Program-made: the position numbers and the translations under genes | IMG/VR virus record: IMGVR_UViG_3300042691_024779 | Span: 1-23,579 of that record | Length of the DNA: 23,579 nt | Strand: one strand, 5' to 3' | DNA from: a virus | The notes under the pieces: generated by a model | What the model saw: only the letters and a program-made list of their open reading frames with translations | What the model was told of the DNA's origin: nothing | Databases searched by the model: none | Shown: in pieces, positions 18,901-23,579 of the stretch | How positions within the stretch are numbered: position 1 is the first letter of the stretch | How the letters are laid out: the number at the start of each line of letters is the position of its first letter

Positions 18901-19278
18901 ACACCAACCCCAACACCTGCGTACGCAACTGTTAACATGTACTTAGGGTCTCCGGTTTTACTCCCATTACCATTAACATTAATTTATAGGATAAATGGAG
19001 GTGCATGGATTACAATACCAAATCAAGGAGTTGGTAATAAACCTTTGACTTTACAAAATTACCAAACTTATTCAACATCTAATTTAATTGGTGATGTGAT
19101 AGATATTGGTGTTTTAAATTCAGGTGGGTTTAATATAAGATTTGGAACTGGAAATAATAGTGGTACATACACAGGTTACTGTGGAATTAGTTCATACTAT
19201 ACTTATACTGTAGTAAGCGGTGTAAATAGTATTTACATAAACATCCAAGACACTGGTAGTGGATACGTAATATGTTAA
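15916..19278 (+). CDS. Large tail/baseplate protein, possibly gpI/gp7-like, with Pro-Thr linker and C-terminal domain
   Basis: A 1120-residue structural protein. At residues ~450-475 it carries YKTKGTRRSMEYVMRFIGAP, a helical motif resembling the conserved segment of P2 gpI-type tail proteins that connect the baseplate to fibres; I rate this similarity as moderate. Residues 829-857 hold five cysteines (C829, C836, C839, C850, C857) after a basic stretch (YVWRRQRG), possibly a zinc or disulfide knot. A strict Pro-Thr linker occupies about 980-1001 (PTPTPTATPTPTPTP), followed by a ~119-residue beta-rich domain ending at a terminal cysteine. This C-terminal part looks like an added exposed module, perhaps adhesive. 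The start overlaps the previous stop (TAATG), and the next gene starts 8 bases after its stop. Confidence 0.75.
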   Translation: MANKIFFPPIGTNTFADNLVGVQITDAGGLTQGNFQFTSAIYEKSNRTFDTGVFSEPYTLDNINVTNIDEARRIIEKNFKVYPNYDLSEITSFSLYGSLTKRLSASAIKIINNFPAAIEIIALHQSGLYSGFTAYNIVYNSVNNETTFDMDSGLFRNPFSIDFSVNAERNIAVQPFPVHPIRALTTEYEKYSIYFEDLNKEYNLTFFEPTQSMSGGTVTVSVSGDLFSGATATTKSLILKPNNSKTQEIFGDAFDEVEKFLLNQNTLPKYKAVFSYPEYDGTTGKYTLYNKSVTWPINKFWNLDITSSLFNKYLDNLQLVAERLDEYKTNLISRFLITGSFKEFDTQDQKIEKVLQLYGRSFDEVKKFIDSLAYMNSVNYQVGNDIPSQLLFNLAQTLGINPNISPITNENFLDSVFSSKSQQIYAGQTNSPTPTELNYQYYRNLILNSAYMYKTKGTRRSMEYVMRFIGAPEALMEFNEIVYVADARINVNNFTEQYATISGGTKFVTAPALDPTNTFKVQGVTYTGYASSGFIRRITTTLDDYGVDSDGYPKSPAQTSDNFFQKGAGWFEQTPKHRSIEIADNENSSLSGSNPYLITKIQPFNFGQEYMDSLRKFPDMNVGYTLRRVSDNQKSWVVSDVGVRKNNDNFNGVDYSVGNDKLVINSKNLELYMNMGQGITYDIWDMSVKYDYPIPNSGLTSPYPYPGNIDWTHIDPKPKQKTFFEFAQSFYNNFINVRNRQTITDGKTGGYPTLQSVFWNYLNSEQTVGIPSNNFSYQKMIDYTLGLGDYWQRLLEQVVPGTSLWLTGQKMENSIFHRQKYVWRRQRGCQIIPVACIPCKYMGQPFAYDCIDQTLQCSIDGTPSQILQTLVASLLSQSGFTQNMCDLNSIVSNWYVDCRLDSQILVQEQFYTGYGINDYPTQTQLINAIDTELVGLYNYGLNYYFAGNTLIVSNTSCYDNFSTSTLYLNIGVDIDINCTPPASTPTPTPTPTATPTPTPTPAYATVNMYLGSPVLLPLPLTLIYRINGGAWITIPNQGVGNKPLTLQNYQTYSTSNLIGDVIDIGVLNSGGFNIRFGTGNNSGTYTGYCGISSYYTYTVVSGVNSIYINIQDTGSGYVIC
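18865..18918 (+). repeat. Duplicated 24-base unit encoding the Pro-Thr linker
   Basis: Two copies of a 24-base unit (18865-18888 and 18895-18918) differ at one base and are separated by ACAGCA. Each encodes eight alternating Thr and Pro residues. The linker probably grew by local duplication. Confidence 0.85.
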
Positions 19279-19286
19279 GATAAAAA

Positions 19287-21581
19287 ATGGCTTGTGTTTC
19301 AGGTTTAACGAATGGTGTTTTTAGTTATGTGGATTGTTGTGGTAATACCCAAACAGGTGTTTCCGTAGGTCAAAGTATTTGTTTAGACGAAACATTTACA
19401 GGAACATCTTTTGGTGTATATATTGCTACGGGTCAGACCTGTACTCAAAACTGTAACCAAGGTCCTTTAGACGTTAGTTTTTCAGTAACTGGAGTTTGTT
19501 CAGCGGCGACAGGAACAATTGTTTTTTATCCAACAGGAGGAATTTCACCATATACTATTGATAATACTTTTGACCCATCCATAAGTGCCCAAACAGGAAC
19601 CACGCAAATAACTTTCACTGGCCTTACTGGTGGAACTTACGTTTTTAGGTTAAATGATAGTCAAGGTATTCAAAACAATGAACTTTTTATAAATGTAACA
19701 ATAAGTGGGTGTTTTGATGCTAAGATTATTAATACAAGTGGTACAACTTGTGGAATAGATAATGGTTATTTCGAAGTAAGTGCCGCAACATCGGGCTCAC
19801 CTTTTACTATTTTACTTTATAAAGATGGTATTTACGACTCAACGGTAGGTGTCGCAACATTACCTCAGACGTTTAATAATTTACCAAATGGTATCTATTA
19901 TGCGATTGTTGTTGATAACGCATTGGCGACCGCCTATACAGAAAATACTGTAGTTAGTGCTAGTACTGCTGTTGATTTTGGATTTTGGAAAGTTGATACA
20001 TCTAATTGTGATTTAAATTGGGGTAAGTTAGCTGTAACTGGTATGACGGGTACAGGTCCGTATACTTACTTATGGAGTAATGGGCAAACAACACAAATTA
20101 TAACGGGACTAACACAAGGAACATACAGTTGTACGGTTACAGATAGTTTAGGGTGTCAGACAACAAAAACAGAAACAATAGGAGTTGCTCTACCATTAGG
20201 GTTAGCATTTCAGACAGCAATTCAACCAAGTTGTTTTCAAAATAACGGTTCATTAAGTTTTACCATAAGTGGAGGAACTTCACCTCTTTACTATTCGGCA
20301 ACTACAGGTTTAGTTGGATATACATTAGATGATGAATTCACAATATCAGGTTTAAGTGCGGGTAATTACCAAGTGTTGGTTAGAGATGCGAGTTATTGTC
20401 AGACCTTAGTGAGTGGTAATCTTTTAACTCCTGGTAGTTTTGACCTTGTGGGTGTATCAGTCACAAACCCTGTTTGTAATATCAATGGAGGCTCAATTCA
20501 AATTTCAATTGGAGGAGCTAACCAATCTTATAACTATACGTTATCAGGGCAAACTTCAGGAAACGTACAATCAAATGTAAGTCAAAGTCAAACATATACT
20601 TTTAGCAATTTAGTTACTGACAACTATTTGATAACAATTTCAGGTAGTGGGAGTAGTTGTGTTTACCAACAACAAGTGAGTGTTACGTCAACACCTAAAT
20701 TTAGCGTTAGTGCAACAACAACCGGCTCAACTTGTGGTCAATTAAATGGAACTGCAGTTATTCAAGTAAGTTCGGGATACACATCACCTTTAGATTACAT
20801 TTTAAGTAATGGGGACACACTAATAGATTCACCATTATCGGCAATTACTTATACTGATTTGGCTGCAGGAAGTTACACAATAAGCGTTACAGATGCTGAT
20901 GGGTGTGTAGTAAGTACAGGATTTACTATAACAACAGGTGGAAGTCTGATAACAGGACTTTCAACCACCAATTGTGACGGGACTAATAACGGAACAGCGA
21001 CTGTTAATATATATGATGGGGCACCCCCATTCATATATAGTTGGTCAAACGGACAAACAGGTTCAACTGTGACTAATTTAAGTGGAGGGACTTATGATGT
21101 AACAATTACAGATTCATCAGGATGTACCCAAACTCAAAATTTTACTATAACTTGTATAGGTAATTTAGTTACGTCTTACCAAACATTTAATTTGTGTACT
21201 AACACATTTACAACATCATCAGGAAATCAAAGAGGATTAATTGAAATGTTGAATGAAGGTTATTTAGATATTATTTCAGGGTACACTGGTTGTTCATTTA
21301 ATTCTGCTGAATTAATTTGTGAGGTTGATATTAATGGAACCGCATATACTCAAACATTTTACACAGCAACAACATTAAATGATGTTCCACAAGATAGTGT
21401 TTGGCAATCAACAATAGAAAATATTTTATCAGGTATCCCTCAAATACAAAGTTATGAAATAAACCTATTGAATAATACTCTTACAATTTATTCAAATTGT
21501 GATGGGGATGAAGACCCACTATCTGATGCTGATTTTAGTTTAGGGTTGAGTATTGTTTATGATGTTGTCTGCTACGTTTAA
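19287..21581 (+). CDS. SprB-repeat-like multidomain adhesin/tail protein
   Basis: A 764-residue protein built of about seven tandem immunoglobulin-like modules of 65-80 residues resembling the SprB repeat of Flavobacterium gliding adhesins. Module cores are near residues 62-140, 142-225, 235-300, 306-378, 388-466, 473-549 and 555-622. The best copies read GPYTYLWSNGQTTQIITGL, then GTYSCTVTDSLGC; and PPFIYSWSNGQTGSTVTNL, then GTYDVTITDSSGC. Most have one Cys at the start and one at the end, consistent with disulfides or packing. The N-terminal ~60 residues are Cys-rich (including CC at 17-18), and the last ~140 residues form a separate domain. There is no secretion signal or C-terminal sorting domain, which fits a virion protein rather than a secreted bacterial adhesin. 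It probably forms a tail appendage; receptor binding is inferred. Confidence 0.85.
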   Translation: MACVSGLTNGVFSYVDCCGNTQTGVSVGQSICLDETFTGTSFGVYIATGQTCTQNCNQGPLDVSFSVTGVCSAATGTIVFYPTGGISPYTIDNTFDPSISAQTGTTQITFTGLTGGTYVFRLNDSQGIQNNELFINVTISGCFDAKIINTSGTTCGIDNGYFEVSAATSGSPFTILLYKDGIYDSTVGVATLPQTFNNLPNGIYYAIVVDNALATAYTENTVVSASTAVDFGFWKVDTSNCDLNWGKLAVTGMTGTGPYTYLWSNGQTTQIITGLTQGTYSCTVTDSLGCQTTKTETIGVALPLGLAFQTAIQPSCFQNNGSLSFTISGGTSPLYYSATTGLVGYTLDDEFTISGLSAGNYQVLVRDASYCQTLVSGNLLTPGSFDLVGVSVTNPVCNINGGSIQISIGGANQSYNYTLSGQTSGNVQSNVSQSQTYTFSNLVTDNYLITISGSGSSCVYQQQVSVTSTPKFSVSATTTGSTCGQLNGTAVIQVSSGYTSPLDYILSNGDTLIDSPLSAITYTDLAAGSYTISVTDADGCVVSTGFTITTGGSLITGLSTTNCDGTNNGTATVNIYDGAPPFIYSWSNGQTGSTVTNLSGGTYDVTITDSSGCTQTQNFTITCIGNLVTSYQTFNLCTNTFTTSSGNQRGLIEMLNEGYLDIISGYTGCSFNSAELICEVDINGTAYTQTFYTATTLNDVPQDSVWQSTIENILSGIPQIQSYEINLLNNTLTIYSNCDGDEDPLSDADFSLGLSIVYDVVCYV

Positions 21582-21868
21582 TGCCATCACAATTAATCAT
21601 ATCAGGAGAAACAGGAGGTACACCACCCTATCAGTTTTATGTTTGTGACCAATACATGAATAATTGTTTTTTGTTAGGGTCAACAGGAACGACGTATACG
21701 CTTAATTCATTTTTCTCATCTGCACAAGTATTGTTGATTAAACTTGTTGATAGTACGGGATGTTTAATTTTTAAATACGTTTATTGTCCTTCAGATACGT
21801 TTTTTATATTAACTGAGACGGCACTCATAATAACCACAGAAAGTGGGGATAGATTAGTTTGGATATAA
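21581..21868 (+). CDS. Small SprB-module-like protein, first of a tandem paralogous pair
   Basis: A 95-residue protein that looks like one free-standing module of the type in the preceding adhesin: SGETGGTPPYQFYVCD, a Cys-Phe (NNCF), FFSSAQVLLIKLVDSTGC, then YVYC. Three or four cysteines keep register with those of the next gene product, so the two are paralogues. A short hydrophobic beta tail (TETALIITTESGDRLVWI) ends it. The start shares a base with the previous stop codon (TAATG). The protein may be a capping or decoration subunit of the adhesin, or an accessory host-binding piece; neither can be proven here. Confidence 0.65.
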   Translation: MPSQLIISGETGGTPPYQFYVCDQYMNNCFLLGSTGTTYTLNSFFSSAQVLLIKLVDSTGCLIFKYVYCPSDTFFILTETALIITTESGDRLVWI

Positions 21869-22153
21869 ATGTTAATAGAAGTAACAGGAGTAACTAGTGG
21901 AACAAGCCCATACAACATTTATGTGTGTGATTCAAATAATATTGGGTGTTTTTTTATTACTGCGGTCACTTCTTTTTCACCCACAGTGGTAATAAACACA
22001 GATAACTTTTTTCCAAATGCTCCTGCGGTTTATCTTAAAATTTTAGATGGCACTTTATGTGAGAAATTATATTTATTAGAATGTGGAGTTTATAGTTTCC
22101 AAGATGGGAATGTGTTTATTTTCATGGATGGGGACATTAATGTGTTTCAATAA
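21869..22153 (+). CDS. Small SprB-module-like protein, second of a tandem paralogous pair
   Basis: A 94-residue protein paralogous to the preceding one. The shared pattern is SGTSPYNIYVCD (versus GGTPPYQFYVCD), a following Cys-Phe (GCFF), FFPNAPAVYLKILDGTLC and a late cysteine (LLEC). The C-terminal tail differs (DGNVFIFMDGDINVF) but has the same length and hydrophobic/acidic alternation. The ATG follows the previous stop codon with no gap. No signal peptide or membrane helix is seen. It is likely part of the same tail appendage as its neighbours. Confidence 0.65.
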   Translation: MLIEVTGVTSGTSPYNIYVCDSNNIGCFFITAVTSFSPTVVINTDNFFPNAPAVYLKILDGTLCEKLYLLECGVYSFQDGNVFIFMDGDINVFQ

Positions 22154-22165
22154 TTATTTCTACAA

Positions 22166-22172
22166 TATTTAT
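22166..22172 (+). promoter_or_regulatory. TATTTAT element before the tail fibre gene
   Basis: TATTTAT (in ACAATATTTATAAA) ends 8 bases before the ATG at 22181, in a 27-base gap. The flank differs from the AACTATTTAT copies, but the spacing is like theirs. It is a putative late promoter core. Confidence 0.4.
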
Positions 22173-22180
22173 AAAGTGAT

Positions 22181-23579
22181 ATGCCAACTTATAATAGATT
22201 AACCGACAGGTCCTTAGCCACAGGAGTAACTCTTAGTGATTTAATTCACATAGTAATAACAGGTGATACCTCACAAAACGCCGCTGGCTCTTCATACAAA
22301 GCAACAATTCAACAATTAGCAAACGCAATTACAGGAGCAACAGGTAGTGGTTCATCCGGTACAAGCGGGTCAAACGGAACCTCAGGTTCAAGTGGGAGTA
22401 GTGGTTCTTCAGGTTCAAGTGGGAGTAGTGGTTCTTCAGGTACTAATGGCACAAGTGGTACTAGTGGAGGTGGAAGTGGTGAATATCTTCCTTTATCAGG
22501 AGGTACTGTAACAGGAAACACATTTTTTGGAATATTATCAGGTATTACTTTAGACCAAGGAAACGCCAGGATTGGTATTGGAACTACCTCACCATCAAAC
22601 ACTTTGGAGTTGTATAATGGTGCATCAGTTTTGAATTATAGAAACTCTGTTGGAGGTGTTTTGGATATTTCAGGTTCAACCAACTTGCCAAGAATGTCTG
22701 CAACAATTTCTCCATCGGGAGCCAACCCTGATGCATCTGTGGGGTTTGGTATGAGGGCTTGGACAGATGTTACATATCCGGGATACGGAGCAGTCGGAGA
22801 TGGACATTTGTATGCATCCAATGATGCAAATGGTTTGAATATAATAAATAGACAAGGAAGTTCCACACAAGATTATGTCAGATTTTATGCAGGTCAAGAT
22901 GCTAATGGAACAACACCTGATGTTCACATACAAGGTAGTGGAACAACAAGAGGTTTTGTTGGATTTGGTACAATAAATCCTACGGAAAAAGTTGATGTTA
23001 TAGGTAGACTTAAAACTGAAAACTTTCAAATGACTTCAGGGGCCACCGCAGGATATGTTTTAACATCAGATGCAAGTGGTTATGCAAGTTGGTCCCCTAT
23101 AACTGGTGTCACAGGAACATCGGGAACAAATGGTACTGATGGTTCTAGTGGTAGTTCAGGTTTATCAGGAACTAATGGTACAAGTGGTAGTTCAGGTTCA
23201 TCAGGTATTGATGGAACATCGGGAACAAATGGTACTAGTGGTACAAATGGTACATCTGGTAGTAGTGGGACAAGCGGTTCTTCAGGGTCGAGTGGTATGG
23301 ATGGTATTTTTAGTGGTGGAACAATTTCAGCAACTACAACATTTTTAAGTGGGATTACTGCAAATACAATTTCAACAAACACAATCGGAGCTTCTGCAAA
23401 TTGCGTCACTGATTTGTATGTAACGAACATACATTCATGTTCACCATTATATATTAATCCATTTAATGAAGGAAACGTAATATTTGGTCAGAGTAATCAA
23501 ATGGTACTTGACTTAACAAACAAATATGTAGGGTTTAACAAAGTGCCGAGTTTTGCATTTGATTTTGCCTCCACAAATG
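22181..23579 (+). CDS. Tail fibre protein with Gly-X-Y repeats (3' truncated)
   Basis: The frame is open from this ATG to the window end (466 codons so far); an in-frame TAA 30 bases upstream makes this the only good start. The N-terminus (residues 1-50) is probably the attachment part. A first Gly-X-Y tract covers residues 57-96, then YLPLSGGTVTG (102-112), a motif common in phage tail fibres. GIGTTSP (132-138) and GFGTINPTEKVDV (from 261) are repeats typical of Bacteroidota fibre-like proteins, as is VLTSDASG (293-300). A second Gly-X-Y tract runs from 309 to 375 as 22 unbroken triplets with only Ser, Thr, Asn, Asp and a few hydrophobic residues and no proline. The receptor-binding tip and any trimerisation or chaperone domain should lie beyond the edge. 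It is likely a trimeric host-recognition fibre. Confidence 0.88.
   Translation, partial: MPTYNRLTDRSLATGVTLSDLIHIVITGDTSQNAAGSSYKATIQQLANAITGATGSGSSGTSGSNGTSGSSGSSGSSGSSGSSGSSGTNGTSGTSGGGSGEYLPLSGGTVTGNTFFGILSGITLDQGNARIGIGTTSPSNTLELYNGASVLNYRNSVGGVLDISGSTNLPRMSATISPSGANPDASVGFGMRAWTDVTYPGYGAVGDGHLYASNDANGLNIINRQGSSTQDYVRFYAGQDANGTTPDVHIQGSGTTRGFVGFGTINPTEKVDVIGRLKTENFQMTSGATAGYVLTSDASGYASWSPITGVTGTSGTNGTDGSSGSSGLSGTNGTSGSSGSSGIDGTSGTNGTSGTNGTSGSSGTSGSSGSSGMDGIFSGGTISATTTFLSGITANTISTNTIGASANCVTDLYVTNIHSCSPLYINPFNEGNVIFGQSNQMVLDLTNKYVGFNKVPSFAFDFASTN
22385..22438 (+). repeat. Perfect 27-base tandem duplication in the first Gly-X-Y tract
   Basis: Bases 22385-22411 are repeated exactly at 22412-22438, each encoding nine residues (three Gly-Ser-Ser triplets). 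The identity at the DNA level suggests recent slippage or recombination that changes fibre length in frame. Confidence 0.9.
23105..23305 (+). repeat. Second Gly-X-Y coding tract of the tail fibre
   Basis: Twenty-two consecutive Gly-X-Y triplets are encoded here. A 24-base segment at 23114-23137 recurs exactly at 23213-23236, so the tract has also grown by internal duplication. Confidence 0.85.

Noticed and set aside
3998-22153. Contractile injection system or tailocin instead of a phage
   Set aside because: The adjacent replicative helicase and ribonucleotide reductase genes indicate a replicating phage genome, although the baseplate genes alone would not tell the two apart.
22151-22183. Possible stop-codon readthrough from the 94-residue protein into the fibre, which are in the same frame
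   Set aside because: The fibre has its own ATG with a TATTTAT element upstream, and no readthrough signal or structure is visible.
22334-22480. Short-repeat array that could suggest a CRISPR or minisatellite
   Set aside because: The repeats are in frame, have no spacers, and encode continuous Gly-X-Y triplets.
22309-22602. Minus-strand Pro/Leu/Val/Glu-rich open frame opposite the first Gly-X-Y tract
   Set aside because: It is the antisense shadow of a glycine-rich repeat, which leaves the reverse frames open; the + strand fibre frame explains the sequence.
23080-23430. Minus-strand proline-rich repeat frame opposite the second Gly-X-Y tract
   Set aside because: It has the same shadow effect from GGT/AGT-type codons, and no start context or family supports it.

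Overview
The window looks like part of the genome of a contractile-tailed (myovirus-type) phage of a Bacteroidota host. The phage call rests on T4 gp25-like and gp6-like baseplate wedge proteins, followed by a long single-strand run of large structural proteins that ends in a Gly-X-Y tail fibre. The host call is inference: the DNA is strongly AT-rich, the starts have A/T-rich leaders without a Shine-Dalgarno sequence, every gene whose end is visible stops with TAA, and several proteins carry repeat types common in Bacteroidota (SprB-like modules, PKD fold, GIGTTSP and VLTSDASG fibre motifs). All genes are on the + strand and packed tightly; the largest gap is 85 bases.

Region 1 (1-3912) is replication and nucleotide metabolism: the C-terminal part of a DnaB/gp41-like replicative helicase, then nrdB and nrdA, which together encode a complete-looking aerobic class I ribonucleotide reductase. 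Region 2 (3913-3997) is the boundary. It holds a perfect hairpin terminator, three copies of CGACACTA and two TATTTAT elements.

Region 3 (3998-15916) starts with the baseplate wedge proteins (gp25-like, gp6/J-like). A 1625-residue protein follows, with a carboxypeptidase-regulatory-like domain near its N-terminus and an unexpected hydrophobic segment of about 59 residues. Next come four structural proteins of unknown function joined by overlapping start/stop junctions or a short gap; one has a PKD-like domain.

Region 4 (15916-23579) is the likely host-facing part. It holds a 1120-residue tail protein with a possible gpI/gp7-like motif and a Pro-Thr linker to an extra C-terminal domain, a 764-residue protein with about seven SprB-like modules, two tandem paralogous proteins of about 95 residues, and a tail fibre with proline-free Gly-X-Y repeats that runs off the window.

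How it fits together: the helicase and reductase serve genome replication, and the rest builds the baseplate and adhesion apparatus. In the structural region every intergenic gap longer than about 10 bases contains a TATTTAT element 5-13 bases before the next ATG, while overlapping junctions and the nrd genes lack it. This is the best candidate for a phage-specific late promoter or leader signal. No tRNA, CRISPR array, insertion sequence or integrase was seen.
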